Positions 10,098 through 19,261 of a stretch of DNA of 64,000 nucleotides are shown piece by piece. Location of the stretch: contig NZ_JIAI01000020.1 in NCBI RefSeq assembly GCF_000620785.1, positions 1 through 64,000 of the forward strand. The letters run 5' to 3'. Below the pieces are notes generated by a model, which saw only the letters and a list, made by a program, of their open reading frames with translations, did not search any database and had not been told where the DNA came from. A program made the position numbers and the translations under genes. Numbering within the stretch: position 1 is the first letter of the stretch; each line of letters begins with the position of its first letter. The stretch comes from Actinospineispora acaciae DSM 45401. GTDB lineage: Bacteria; Actinomycetota; Actinomycetes; Mycobacteriales; Pseudonocardiaceae.

Positions 10098-10987
10098 GCT
10101 GGGACCACCATCGTTCCCACTCCCTCCGGGGTGAACACCTCTAGAAGCACCGAGTGCGCCAGCCGGCCGTCGATCACGTGCGCGCGCGGGACACCGCCGC
10201 GCACCGCGCGCAGGCAGGCCTCCATCTTGGGCGCCATGCCGGACGCCAGGGACGGCAGCATCGGCTCCAGCTCGTCCGCCGTCAGCTCGCTGATCAGCGA
10301 GTCCGGGTCCGGGTAGTTCGCGTACAGGCCCTCCACGTCGGTCAGCACCACCAGCTTGGCCGCGCCCAGCGCCTCGGCGAGCGCGGCGGCGGCGCTGTCG
10401 GCGTTGATGTTGTAGACGGTGCCGTCCGCGTCCGGCGCCACGCCCGCGACCACCGGGATCCGGCCGGCCGCGACGATGTCCAGCACGGCCGCCGCGTTCA
10501 CCTCGACGACCTCGCCGACCAGCCCGATGTCCACCGCCTCGCCGTCCACCAGCGCGGTGCGCCGCTCGGCGGTGAACAGCCCGGCGTCCTCCCCGGACAT
10601 GCCCACCGCGTACGGGCCGTGCGCGTTCACCAGCCCCACGAGCTCGCGCCCGACCTGCCCCACCATCACCATGCGCACCACGTCGATGGTCTCCGGGGTA
10701 GTCACCCGCAGTCCGCCTCGGAACTCGGCGGGCAGGTTGAGCCGGCCGAGCATGGCGGTGATCTGCGGGCCGCCGCCGTGCACCACCACTGGGTGGATGC
10801 CGGCCAGCCGCAGGAACACCATGTCCTGCGCGAACGCGGCCTTCAGCTCGTCGTCGATCATGGCGTTGCCGCCGTACTTGATCACGACGATCTTGCCGTG
10901 GAAGGTCTGCAGCCAGGGCAGCGCCTCGGCCAGCACGGCCGCCTTCTCGCCGGCGTGGGCGAGCCGCTGCTGCGGGGTCACCGTCAT
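10094..10987 (-). CDS. argB: acetylglutamate kinase
   Basis: Phosphorylates N-acetylglutamate, usually the feedback-controlled step. The 297-aa protein has the amino-acid-kinase motifs IVVIKYGGNAM, VVVHGGGPQI, and a C-terminal YNINADSAAAALAEALGA followed by KLVVLTDVEGLY. The ATG at 10987 is supported by the ATGA overlap with argJ; the longer open frame upstream lies over argJ. Confidence 0.97.
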
Positions 10988-12141
10988 GACGAGTACGCGC
11001 TGTTCTCTTCGACGTAGGCGTGCGAGAGGTCGGTGGTCAGGATCTGCGCCGCGGAGTCGCCCACGCCGAGGTCGATCTCGACCAGGATGTCCCGGCCGGA
11101 CAGGTCGGCGGCGTGCCGGTCGCCGGCGGCCTCGCCGTTGCGGCAGAGCGTGACGCCGTTGATCCGGATCTCCAGGCGGTTCGGGTCCAGGTTGGCGTCC
11201 GCGTTCCCGACCGCCATGGCGACCCGCCCCCAGTTCGGGTCCGAGCCGAAGAACGCCGTCTTCACCAGGCTGTCCCTGGCCACGGCGCGGGCGGCGGTCA
11301 GCGCGTCCTCCTCGCTGGCGGCACCGAGGACGGCGACCGTGACGTGCTTGGTGACGCCCTCGGCGTCGGCTTGGAGCTGTCCGACCAGGTCGGCGCACAC
11401 TGTCGCGACCGCCTCGGTCAGCTCGTCGCCGGCCACTCTCACCCCGGACGCGCCGGAGGCGAGCAGGAGCACGGTGTCGTTCGTGGAGGTGCCGCCGTCG
11501 ATGTCCAGCCTGTCGAAGGTCCGCGCGGTGGCCGTGCGCAGTGCCTTGTCCAGCTCGGCGGGGTCGACCACGGCGTCGGTGGTGAGCACCGCGAGCATGG
11601 TGGCCATCGCCGGGGCGATCATGCCGGAGCCCTTGGCGAACCCGCCGACCCGCCAGGCGTTTGTCTCGGACACCGCCTGCTTCGGGTGGTTGTCCGTGGT
11701 GAGCACGGCGGTCGCGGCGGCGGTGGCGGCCTCGGGCTCGGCGGACAGCGCGTCCGCCGCCGCCCCGACCCCGGCCAGCACCCCGTCCCTGGGCAGCTGG
11801 GCGCCGATCAGGCCGGTGGAGCAGACGGCCACCTCGGCCGCGCCGCAGCCCAGCAGCTCGGCGGCGCGCTCGGCGGTGGCGTGGGTGGTCTGGAAGCCCT
11901 GCGGCCCGGTGCACGCGTTGGCGCCGCCGGAGTTGAGCACCACCGCGCGCAGCCGCCCGGCGGTGAGCACCTGCTGCGACCACAGCACCGGCGCGGCCTT
12001 GACCTTGTTGCGGGTGAACACGCCGGCCGCGTGCCGGTCCGGGCCGTCGTTGACGACCAGCGCGAGGTCCAGCGCGCCGCTGCTCTTGATGCCGGCGGCC
12101 ACGCCGGCGGCGCGGAATCCGGCGGGGGCGGTGATGCTCAC
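10984..12141 (-). CDS. argJ: bifunctional glutamate N-acetyltransferase / ornithine acetyltransferase
   Basis: Recycles the acetyl group from acetylornithine to glutamate, so this organism uses the cyclic arginine pathway. The 385-aa precursor is expected to cleave itself at the conserved threonine within MIAPAMATMLAVLTTD; the motif KGSGMIAPAMATML is intact. The GTG at 12141 makes a GTGA overlap with argC and gives the usual SITAPAGFRAAGVAAGIK N-terminus. Confidence 0.97.
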   Translation of the reverse strand: MSITAPAGFRAAGVAAGIKSSGALDLALVVNDGPDRHAAGVFTRNKVKAAPVLWSQQVLTAGRLRAVVLNSGGANACTGPQGFQTTHATAERAAELLGCGAAEVAVCSTGLIGAQLPRDGVLAGVGAAADALSAEPEAATAAATAVLTTDNHPKQAVSETNAWRVGGFAKGSGMIAPAMATMLAVLTTDAVVDPAELDKALRTATARTFDRLDIDGGTSTNDTVLLLASGASGVRVAGDELTEAVATVCADLVGQLQADAEGVTKHVTVAVLGAASEEDALTAARAVARDSLVKTAFFGSDPNWGRVAMAVGNADANLDPNRLEIRINGVTLCRNGEAAGDRHAADLSGRDILVEIDLGVGDSAAQILTTDLSHAYVEENSAYSS

Positions 12142-13157
12142 GGGGCGACTCCGGTGAGGGGAAGGCCGGTGGTCTCCGGCAGGCCGACGGCGAGGTTCAT
12201 GCACTGCACCGCCCCACCGGCGGTGCCCTTGGTCAGGTTGTCGATGGCGGCCACCGCGACCAGCCGGCCGGCGTCCGCGTCGACGGTGAGCTGCAGCGCC
12301 ACCGTGTTCGCGGCCAGGGTCATCGCGGTGCTCGGCCAGGCGCCCTCGGGCAGCAGGTGGACGAACGGCTCGTCGCCGTACGCCTTGTGGTACGCCGCCA
12401 GCAGGTCGTCGGGTGTCGCAGTGGTACGCGCGGTGCAGGTGGCCAGGATGCCCCGGGGCATCGGCGCCAGCACCGGGGTGAAGCTCACCATGACCGGCGC
12501 CCCGGCGGCCGCCGACAGGTTCTGGACCAGCTCCGGGGTGTGCCGGTGTACGCCGCCGACCCCGTAGGCGCTCACCGAACCCATCACCTCGGAGCCGAGC
12601 AGGTGCGGCTTGGGCGACTTGCCCGCGCCGGAGGTGCCGGTCACGGCGGTCACCACCACGTCGGGCTCGACCAGGCCTGCCGCGAGCGCGGGCGCCAGCG
12701 CCAGGCTGGCCACCGTCGGGTAGCAGCCGGGCACCGCGACCCGCCGGGCGCCGACCAGCTTCTCCCGCTGCCCGGGCAGCTCCGGCAGCCCGTACGGCCA
12801 GCTCCCCGCGTGCTCGCCGCCGTACCAGCGCCGCCACGCCTCCGGGTCGGCCAGCCGGTGGTCGGCGCCGCAGTCGATCACCACCGTGTCCGGGCCGAGC
12901 TGGGCGGCCAGCGCCGCCGAGTGCCCGTGCGGCAGCGCCAGGAACACCACGTCGTGGCCGGCCAGGTTGTCCGCGTCGGTCTCCTCCAGCTCGCGGTCGG
13001 CCAGCGGGACCAGGTGCGGCTGCACCTCGCCGAGCCGCGCGCCCGCGTTCCCGCCGGCGGTCAGCGCGCCGATCTCCGCCTCCGGATGGGCCAACAACAG
13101 CCGGAGCAGCTCGCCGCCGGCGTACCCGCTGGCCCCTGCCACCGCGATCCGCACCAT
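12138..13157 (-). CDS. argC: N-acetyl-gamma-glutamyl-phosphate reductase
   Basis: NADPH-dependent reductase and first gene of the arginine operon. The N-terminus VRIAVAGASGYAGGELLRLLL is the Rossmann nucleotide-binding motif and VAVPGCYPTVASLA holds the catalytic cysteine near residue 142. The ATG at 13157 (339 aa) is preferred because a promoter -10 hexamer at 13170-13165 puts the transcription start at about this codon, implying a leaderless message; ATG 13163 and a longer start at 13193 are also in frame. Confidence 0.95.
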   Translation of the reverse strand: MVRIAVAGASGYAGGELLRLLLAHPEAEIGALTAGGNAGARLGEVQPHLVPLADRELEETDADNLAGHDVVFLALPHGHSAALAAQLGPDTVVIDCGADHRLADPEAWRRWYGGEHAGSWPYGLPELPGQREKLVGARRVAVPGCYPTVASLALAPALAAGLVEPDVVVTAVTGTSGAGKSPKPHLLGSEVMGSVSAYGVGGVHRHTPELVQNLSAAAGAPVMVSFTPVLAPMPRGILATCTARTTATPDDLLAAYHKAYGDEPFVHLLPEGAWPSTAMTLAANTVALQLTVDADAGRLVAVAAIDNLTKGTAGGAVQCMNLAVGLPETTGLPLTGVAP

Positions 13158-13164
13158 ACGCATG

Positions 13165-13193
13165 ACTATGCAGGAGCATGCAGATCTATGCAA
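13165..13193 (-). promoter_or_regulatory. arginine operon promoter overlapped by ARG boxes
   Basis: On the minus strand TTGCAT (13193-13188) and CATAGT (13170-13165) are separated by 17 bases. The same stretch holds TGCATA/TGCATG half-sites in both orientations (TTGCATAGATCTGCATGC, then CTGCATAG), the ARG-box pattern of actinobacterial ArgR operators. ArgR bound here would cover both promoter hexamers, giving arginine repression of the whole operon by its own argR product. Confidence 0.75.
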
Positions 13194-13231
13194 GACTGCC
13201 GCTCGATGGTGTGACCGACTACGCTGCGCCG

Positions 13232-13930
13232 GTGGAGATCACGCCACTGCTCGACGCCGCGCGCGACGGGCTGCGCGCGCTCGCCGACCCGGTGGCCGCG
13301 CCCGAGATGCGCCGCTACATGCGCTCGGAGATGCCGTTCCTCGGCGTACCGAAACCGGCCAGGTCAGGGCTCGAACGCCGGCTGGTCGCCGAGCACCCGC
13401 TACCGGATGCCGCCGCGTTGGAACTGACCGTCCGCACCCTCTGGGACGAGGCCGAGTACCGCGAGGAGCGCTACCTCGCGCTCGCCCTGACCGGCCACCG
13501 CCGCTACACCCGCTGGCTCACGCCGGACCAGGTGCCGCTGTACCGGCACTGGATAGTCGACGGCGCCTGGTGGGACTACGTCGACGAGATCGCCAACCGC
13601 CGGATCGGCCCGCTGCTCCGCGCCCACCCCGTGACGCTGGACCCGGTGGTCCGGGAATGGTCGGCGTCCGAGGACCGCTGGCTGCGCCGCACCGCGATCA
13701 TCTGCCAGCTCGGCTCCAAGGACGCCACCGACGTGCGGCTACTCACCGACTGCATCGAGGCGGCCATCGGCGAGCCGGACTTCTTCCTCCGCAAGGGCAT
13801 CGGCTGGGCCTTACGGCAATACGCCCGCACCGACCCCGACTGGGTCCGCGCGTTCGTCGCCGCCCACCCCGACCTGTCCCCACTCTCCCGCCGCGAAGCG
13901 CTCAGGCGCCTCGACCCCGTGAGTGGTTAG
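13232..13930 (+). CDS. DNA alkylation repair protein, AlkD-like HEAT-repeat family
   Basis: The 232-aa product belongs to the DNA alkylation repair family: RRYMRSEMPFLGVPKPARSG near the N-terminus, then helical repeats with YREERYLALAL, DYVDEIANRRIG, SEDRWLRRTAIICQL and FFLRKGIGWALRQYARTDP. AlkD-type enzymes excise bulky or cationic alkylated bases. The GTG at 13232 is preferred because a TACGCT -10-like hexamer lies 6 bases upstream (leaderless); the longer ATG at 13178 would lie over the argC promoter. It is divergent from the arginine operon. Its stop codon lies inside a long hairpin. Confidence 0.88.
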   Translation: MEITPLLDAARDGLRALADPVAAPEMRRYMRSEMPFLGVPKPARSGLERRLVAEHPLPDAAALELTVRTLWDEAEYREERYLALALTGHRRYTRWLTPDQVPLYRHWIVDGAWWDYVDEIANRRIGPLLRAHPVTLDPVVREWSASEDRWLRRTAIICQLGSKDATDVRLLTDCIEAAIGEPDFFLRKGIGWALRQYARTDPDWVRAFVAAHPDLSPLSRREALRRLDPVSG

Positions 13931-13964
13931 CGTTGCTATGACAACGCTAACCACTCACGGGGTC
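13913..13964. terminator. bidirectional hairpin with GTGAGTGG arms
   Basis: A perfect inverted repeat with 23-base arms (13913-13935 and 13942-13964) and a 6-base loop sits between two convergent genes. The arms contain CCGTGAGTGGTTAG. The stop codon of the alkylation-repair gene is part of the left arm and pheT ends 3 bases beyond the right arm. The same CCGTGAGTGG[TC]TAG arm recurs in the hairpin at 37436-37479, so this is a repeated element type, probably acting as a two-way terminator. Confidence 0.8.
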
Positions 13965-13967
13965 TGA

Positions 13968-16460
13968 TCAGGCGCGGAGGGAGGCGCCGCAGCGTTCGGC
14001 GGCCAGTGCCACGGCGGAGTCCCTGGCGCCGATGGCCTCCTCGCCGGTCAGCGTCCGGTCCGGGGCGCGCATCCGCATCTTGAACGCGAGCGAGCGGTTG
14101 CCCTCGCCGACCTGGTCGCCGGTGTAGACGTCGAACAGCCGCAGGTGCTCCAGCAGCTCGCCGGCGCCCTCGCGCAGCGCCTCGGCCACCTTGCTCACCG
14201 GCTGCTCCTCGTTGACGATCAACGCCACGTCCAGCAGGACCGGCGGGAACGGCGAGATCTGCGGCGCGGGCCGACGCTCGGTCAGCGGCAGCGCGTCCAG
14301 CGCCAGCTCCATCACGCAGGTCCGGGCCGGCAGCCCGAGCGCCTCGACGACCTTCGGGTGCAGCTCGCCCGCGTACCCGACCGGCCACTCACCCACCCGC
14401 AGCAGCGCGCACCGCCCCGGGTGCCACGGCGGCAGGTCGGCGGCGGCCACCGTCAGCTCCACGCCCGCCGCGTCCGCCACCAGCTGGGCCGCGTGCACCG
14501 CGTCCGCCCAGTTCGCGGACCGGCCCGGCCCCCACCAGCCCGGCCGCTCGCGCACCCCGGCCAGCGCCACCGCGACGTGCACCGGCTGCGCCGGCAGCGC
14601 GTCCAGCAGCGCGCGGATCTGCTCGTCGGACGGGCGCGCGTCCACCGGCACCGACGGCACCGGGGCCGGCTCGGTGTGCGGCAGCACCACCTGCCCGATC
14701 TGGAACACCGCCACGTCGGCCAGCCCGCGCGAGACGTTGCGGACCACCGTGTCGAGCAGGCCGGGCAGCAGCGTGCTGGCCAGCTCAGGGCGCTCGGTGT
14801 CCAGCGGGTTGAGCACCGTGAGCGTCCGCCGGCGGGCGTCGTCCTCCGGGCAGCCGAAGTCGTCGAACACCGAGCCGGAGATGAACGGGAACGGCAGCAC
14901 CTCGCTGTAGCCCGCCTCGGCCAGCGCGTGCGACACCGCCCGGCGCCGCCGCTGCGCCGGGGTGAGCCCGCGCCCGGGGGCGGCGAGCGGGAGTACGGAC
15001 GGGATCGACTCGTACCCCTCCAGCCGCAGCACCTCCTCGACCAGGTCGGCCGGGGCCAGCAGGTCGGGCCGCCAGCTCGGCGGGGTGGCCACGATCTCCG
15101 CGTTGCCTGCCGAGGCCGAGGTCCGCAGCTCAACGTGGCAGCCGATCTGGCCCAGCCGCCGGGCGGTCACGCCGCGCTCGTAGTGCACGCCCGCGATCCG
15201 GTCGGGCAGCTCCAGCGGCATCACCACCGGCGCCAGCGCGGGCGGCTCGCCCACGTCGGTGCGGCCGGCCTCGATCGTGCCGCCGCCGTAGCGGACCAGC
15301 AGCGACGCCGCCCGCTCGGCGGCCACCGCGCCCAGCTCCGGGTCCACACCGCGCTCGAACCGCTTGGACGCCTCGCTGGGCAGCTTGTGCCGCCGCGCCG
15401 CCCGCGCGATCACCGCCGGCTCGAAGTTGGCCGCCTCCAGCAGCACGTCGCGGGTGGACTCGGAGATCTCGGTGGTCGCGCCGCCCATCACCCCGGCCAG
15501 CCCGATCGGGCCGCTGCCGTCGGTGATCAGCAGGTCGTCCGGGTCCAGCTCGCGGGCGGTGCCGTCCAGGGTGGTGAGCTTCTCCCCCGCCTCGCCGTTC
15601 TGCCCGGCGCGGCGCACCACGATGGCTTCGGTGAGCCGGGTGGTGTCGTAGGCGTGCAGCGGCTGGCCCAGCTCCATCATCACGTAGTTGGTGACGTCCA
15701 CCGCCAGCGAGATCGGGCGGATCCCGGCCGCGATCAGCCGCCGGCGCATCCACCACGGGCTGGGCGCCTCCGGGTTCACCCCGGTCACCCGGCGGGCCAC
15801 GAACCGGCGGCAGCCCTCCGGGTCCTCGATCCGCACCGGCCACGCCTCACCCTCGGCGGCCGGCAGCTCGATCCTGGCCGGGTCGCCGAACAGGGCGTCC
15901 AGCGAGCACGCCAGCTCGCGGGCCAGCCCGCGCACCGAGAAGCAGTAGCCCCGGTCCGGGGTGACCGCCAGCTCGATCACCGGGTCGTCCAGCCCGAGCA
16001 CCGCGCCCGCGTCGTCACCGGGGTCGCCGCTCTCCGGCGGCAGCACCAGGATCCCGGTGTGGTCGGTGCCCAGCCGCAGCTCGGCCGGCGAGCAGATCAT
16101 CCCGTCCGAGACGTGCCCGTAGGCGGTGCGCGCGGAGATCACGAAGTCGCCGGGCAGCACCGTGCCGGGCAGCGCGACCACCACCGTGTCGCCCTCGACG
16201 AAGTTGGTCGCCCCGCAGATGACGCCGCGCGGGGCGATCTCGCCGACCTCGACCTGGCAGTACCGGATCGGCTTCTTGACGTCCTCGAGCTGCTCGAACG
16301 AGACCACCCGGCCCAGCCGCAGCGGCCCGCTCACCTCGGGCGGCGAATGGATCTGCTCGACCTCCAGCCCGACCCGGACGAACGCCTCGGCGATCTCCTC
16401 CGCCGTGATGCCCTCGGGCAGCCGGACCTGCTCGGCCAGCCACGACACCGAAACACGCAC
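13968..16460 (-). CDS. pheT: phenylalanyl-tRNA synthetase beta subunit
   Basis: Beta chain of the alpha2-beta2 PheRS. The 830-aa protein has the N-terminal MRVSVSWLAEQV, a tRNA-binding (OB-like) domain around residues 40-150, B3/B4 editing region, the B5 domain with LLAPADLVEEVLRLEGYESIPS, and the C-terminal ferredoxin-fold anticodon-binding domain (APQISPFPPVLLDVALIV ... FKMRMRAPDRTLTGEE). It follows pheS by 21 bases. Confidence 0.97.
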   Translation of the reverse strand: MRVSVSWLAEQVRLPEGITAEEIAEAFVRVGLEVEQIHSPPEVSGPLRLGRVVSFEQLEDVKKPIRYCQVEVGEIAPRGVICGATNFVEGDTVVVALPGTVLPGDFVISARTAYGHVSDGMICSPAELRLGTDHTGILVLPPESGDPGDDAGAVLGLDDPVIELAVTPDRGYCFSVRGLARELACSLDALFGDPARIELPAAEGEAWPVRIEDPEGCRRFVARRVTGVNPEAPSPWWMRRRLIAAGIRPISLAVDVTNYVMMELGQPLHAYDTTRLTEAIVVRRAGQNGEAGEKLTTLDGTARELDPDDLLITDGSGPIGLAGVMGGATTEISESTRDVLLEAANFEPAVIARAARRHKLPSEASKRFERGVDPELGAVAAERAASLLVRYGGGTIEAGRTDVGEPPALAPVVMPLELPDRIAGVHYERGVTARRLGQIGCHVELRTSASAGNAEIVATPPSWRPDLLAPADLVEEVLRLEGYESIPSVLPLAAPGRGLTPAQRRRRAVSHALAEAGYSEVLPFPFISGSVFDDFGCPEDDARRRTLTVLNPLDTERPELASTLLPGLLDTVVRNVSRGLADVAVFQIGQVVLPHTEPAPVPSVPVDARPSDEQIRALLDALPAQPVHVAVALAGVRERPGWWGPGRSANWADAVHAAQLVADAAGVELTVAAADLPPWHPGRCALLRVGEWPVGYAGELHPKVVEALGLPARTCVMELALDALPLTERRPAPQISPFPPVLLDVALIVNEEQPVSKVAEALREGAGELLEHLRLFDVYTGDQVGEGNRSLAFKMRMRAPDRTLTGEEAIGARDSAVALAAERCGASLRA

Positions 16461-16481
16461 GTAATCGCTCCTCGCAGGATC

Positions 16482-17561
16482 TCAGCCGTCGACGCCGAAG
16501 GCGGCGGTGAACCGGACGTCGCCCTCGACCATGTCGCGCATGTCCGGCAGGCCGTTGCGGAACATCAGGGTGCGTTCCAGGCCCATGCCGAACGCGAAGC
16601 CGGTGTAGCGGACGGGATCCACGCCGCAGGCCCGCAGCACGTTCGGGTTCACCATGCCGCAGCCACCCCACTCGATCCAGCCGGCGCCGCCCTTCTTCTC
16701 CGGGAACCAGACGTCCACCTCGGCGGACGGCTCGGTGAACGGGAAGTAGGACGGCCGCAGCCGGGTCTTCGACGTCTGCCCGAACATCGCCCGGGCGAAC
16801 GCGTCAAGGGTGCCCTTGAGGTGGGCCATCGTGATGCCCTCGTCCACCGCGAGGCCCTCGACCTGGTGGAACGCCGGGCTGTGGGTGGCGTCCGGCTCGT
16901 CGGTCCGGTAGCACCGCCCCGGGCACACCACGTAGACCGGCAGCGGGCGCTCCAGCAGCGCCCGCACCTGCACCGGCGAGGTGTGGGTGCGCAGGACCAG
17001 CTCGGAGTCCTCCTCCGGGCGCCCGGAGTCGACGTAGAAGGTGTCCTGCATGGCCCGGGCCGGATGGTCCTTGCCGAAGTTCAGCGCGTCGAAGTTGAAC
17101 CAGCCGGTCTCCACCTCCGGCCCCTCGGCCACCTCCCAGCCCATGCCGACGAACACGTCGGCGATCCGCTCGGAGATCTGGGTGACCGGGTGCCGGGCGC
17201 CGCGCGCGACGCGGTCCCAGGGCAACGTGACGTCCACCCGCTCGTCGGCGAGGACCCGGGCGTCGCGCTCCTCCTCCAGCTTCGCACGGCGCGCCTCGAA
17301 CGCCTTCTGGACGGACTGCAGGGCCTCGTTGACCCGCTTGCCGGCCTCGGCCCTGGCCTGCGGTGGCAGCGCGCCGATCTCCCGGCGGGCGGACAGCACG
17401 GGCGAGCGGTCCCCCAGGTGCGCGGACTTCACGGCGGTCAGCGCGTGCAGGTCGGCGGCCTCGGTAAAGGCCTTCTCGGCCTCCGCCACGGCGCTCGTGA
17501 GCGCCTCCGGCCGCAGGGCCGCGACCTCTTTGGGGTCGTAGTCGTCGTTCACACCGGACAT
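16482..17561 (-). CDS. pheS: phenylalanyl-tRNA synthetase alpha subunit
   Basis: Catalytic alpha chain of PheRS (359 aa). It has an N-terminal coiled-coil region, then class II motifs: motif 1 region HPVTQISERIADVFVGMGW, motif 2 with RTHTSPVQVRALLE and YRTDEPDATHSPAFHQVEG, and motif 3 GFAFGMGLERTLMFRNG. Only ~70 bases separate it from the upstream methyltransferase, and those hold a strong hairpin that may make pheST partly independent. Confidence 0.97.
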   Translation of the reverse strand: MSGVNDDYDPKEVAALRPEALTSAVAEAEKAFTEAADLHALTAVKSAHLGDRSPVLSARREIGALPPQARAEAGKRVNEALQSVQKAFEARRAKLEEERDARVLADERVDVTLPWDRVARGARHPVTQISERIADVFVGMGWEVAEGPEVETGWFNFDALNFGKDHPARAMQDTFYVDSGRPEEDSELVLRTHTSPVQVRALLERPLPVYVVCPGRCYRTDEPDATHSPAFHQVEGLAVDEGITMAHLKGTLDAFARAMFGQTSKTRLRPSYFPFTEPSAEVDVWFPEKKGGAGWIEWGGCGMVNPNVLRACGVDPVRYTGFAFGMGLERTLMFRNGLPDMRDMVEGDVRFTAAFGVDG

Positions 17562-17605
17562 GGGGACGAGCCGCGCTCTCTTCGCTGAATGGGATGGCTT
17601 GGATG

Positions 17606-17653
17606 ACCAGATGCCGCTTGGTTACCGAACGTGGTCACCGAGCGGCATCTGGT
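17606..17653. terminator. hairpin between rRNA methyltransferase gene and pheS
   Basis: An inverted repeat with 21-base arms (19 of 21 matching; ACCAGATGCCGCT... and its complement) and a 6-base loop. It begins within the last codons of the methyltransferase gene, whose stop is at 17635. It lacks a T tract, as is common for actinobacterial terminators, and would lie between co-oriented genes. Confidence 0.6.
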
Positions 17654-18474
17654 GAAATCGTAGCGCCACGCTGTACTAGCGCTGTCGCATATATGCATAC
17701 CGCCGATGCGGTGGCCAGGTTCAGGCTCTCCGCCCGGCCGTAGATCGGCACCCTGACCCGCTCGTCGGCGGCCGCCGCGACCTCGGCGGGCAGGCCGTGC
17801 GCCTCGTTGCCGAACAGCCACGCCGCCGGCCCGGCCAGTGCCGCCGAGGTGGCCGGGTCGTGCAGGTCGCGCTCGCCGATGGCGGTGGCCGCGAACAGCC
17901 GAAGGCCGGCCTCCCGGCAGGCGGCGAGCGCCGTGGCGACGTCGCGCTCCCGCGCCACCGGCAGGTGGAACACGCTGCCGGCCGAGGCCCGCACGCACTT
18001 GCCGTTGTGCGGGTCCACGGCGTCGCCGGCCAGGAGCACGGCGTCCGCGCCGGCCGCGTCGGCGACCCTGATCACGGTGCCGGCGTTGCCAGGGTCGGAC
18101 GCGCCGACCAGCACCACCACCAGCCTCGGGTCACCGTCCAGTGCTTCGGCCATGGGTACGTCGAGCAGCCCGCACACCGCGACCAGCCCCTGCGGGGTGA
18201 CCGTCTCGGACAGCGCGGCGGCGGCTCGCTCGGTGATCATCGACACGGTCACGCCGGCGGCGTGCGCGGCGGCCAGCGGCCCGGGGTTGCGGTCCGCCGC
18301 CGCCGGCGTGACGAACACCTCGTACACCCGTACCGAGCCGGGCGCGGCGGCCAGCGCGGCGCCGACCGCCTGCGCGCCCTCGGCGAGGAAGCGCCCGACC
18401 CGCTCGCGCGCGGCCCGGCGGTGCAGCTTGCGCGCCGCGACCACGCGCGGGGTGCGCTCGGTGCACTCGGCCAT
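17635..18474 (-). CDS. TrmH/SpoU-family RNA 2'-O-methyltransferase
   Basis: SAM-dependent RNA methyltransferase of 279 aa, probably acting on rRNA. The N-terminal substrate-binding part (ERVGRFLAEGAQAVGAAL) is followed by the knotted SPOUT domain with the three family motifs: LVGASDPGNAGTVIRVADAAG, AWLFGNEAHGLP, and VPIYGRAESLNLATASAVCIY. Its position after rplT, before pheS, is common in actinobacteria. The precise target nucleotide cannot be read from sequence. Confidence 0.9.
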   Translation of the reverse strand: MAECTERTPRVVAARKLHRRAARERVGRFLAEGAQAVGAALAAAPGSVRVYEVFVTPAAADRNPGPLAAAHAAGVTVSMITERAAAALSETVTPQGLVAVCGLLDVPMAEALDGDPRLVVVLVGASDPGNAGTVIRVADAAGADAVLLAGDAVDPHNGKCVRASAGSVFHLPVARERDVATALAACREAGLRLFAATAIGERDLHDPATSAALAGPAAWLFGNEAHGLPAEVAAAADERVRVPIYGRAESLNLATASAVCIYATALVQRGATISPDAAR

Positions 18475-18497
18475 GGCCGCTGGGTACGGGGGCGGGC

Positions 18498-18887
18498 TCA
18501 GGCCGCGGAGTCGTCCTTGGCGGGGCGCCCGGCCGGCGCGTTCGCCTTGGCCAGCTCGACCAGGCCGGCGAACGCGGTCGGGTCGCTGACCGCGAGCTCG
18601 GCCAGGATCTTGCGGTCGACCTCCACCTCGGCGGCGCGCAGGCCCTGGATGAAGCGGTTGTAGGTCATGCCGTTGGCACGGGCGGCCGCGTTGATCCGGG
18701 TGATCCAGAGCTGGCGGAAGTCGCCCTTGCGGGCACGGCGGTCACGGTAGGCGTAGTTGAGCGAGTGGAGCATCTGCTCCTTGGCCTTGCGGTACAGGCG
18801 GGAGCGCTGGCCCCGGTATCCGCTGGCCGCCTCGAGGGTCGACCGTCGCTTCTTCTGGGCGTTGACCGCCCGCTTCACGCGTGCCAC
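18498..18887 (-). CDS. rplT: 50S ribosomal protein L20
   Basis: Large-subunit assembly protein. The 129-aa product begins MARVKRAVNAQKKRRSTL and contains RNYAYRDRRARKGDFRQLW-like and INAAARANGMTYNRFI segments typical of L20. An acidic/alanine-rich C-terminal tail extends beyond the usual ~118 aa. It lies 78 bases downstream of rpmI. Confidence 0.98.
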   Translation of the reverse strand: MARVKRAVNAQKKRRSTLEAASGYRGQRSRLYRKAKEQMLHSLNYAYRDRRARKGDFRQLWITRINAAARANGMTYNRFIQGLRAAEVEVDRKILAELAVSDPTAFAGLVELAKANAPAGRPAKDDSAA

Positions 18888-18965
18888 TGCTACATCCTTA
18901 TTCGGTCGGGTGGGGCGGCGGGGCCGCCCGCTCGGGCGTGGGGTCCTTGCGGCGCGAGCGCGGCG

Positions 18966-19160
18966 TCAGCGGCCGAGCATCTTGCGGACCCGCTTGACAT
19001 CGGCGGGCGCCACGTCGGTGGTCCCGGCCAGCCTGCGGGTCTCCCGGCTCGACTTGACCTCCAGCCGGTGGCGCAGGCCGGCCTTCTGGCGACGCAGCTT
19101 GCCGCTTCCGGTGACCTTGACCCGCTTCGAGATCCCGCTGTGGGTCTTGTTCTTGGGCAT
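18966..19160 (-). CDS. rpmI: 50S ribosomal protein L35
   Basis: A 64-aa, very basic protein starting MPKNKTHSGISKRVKVTGSG and ending with VKRVRKMLGR, full length for L35. It lies between infC and rplT, the universal order of this operon. Confidence 0.98.
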   Translation of the reverse strand: MPKNKTHSGISKRVKVTGSGKLRRQKAGLRHRLEVKSSRETRRLAGTTDVAPADVKRVRKMLGR

Positions 19161-19261
19161 GAAAAATCCTTCGCGTTCTCGTTCGGAAGGCTGTCCTCGG
19201 ACGAGCCTGTCGTACCGATCCGGCCGGTAGCACGCCGGCCGGACGGTCGGGGGCTTGTCGA

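Noticed and set aside
13178..13231. ATG start at 13178 for the AlkD-like gene
   Set aside because: It would place coding sequence over the argC promoter and ARG boxes; the GTG at 13232 fits a -10 element and the family N-terminus better.
14145..17588. 1147-aa open frame on the plus strand
   Set aside because: It lies antisense to pheT and pheS and has no recognisable motif; a high-GC shadow.
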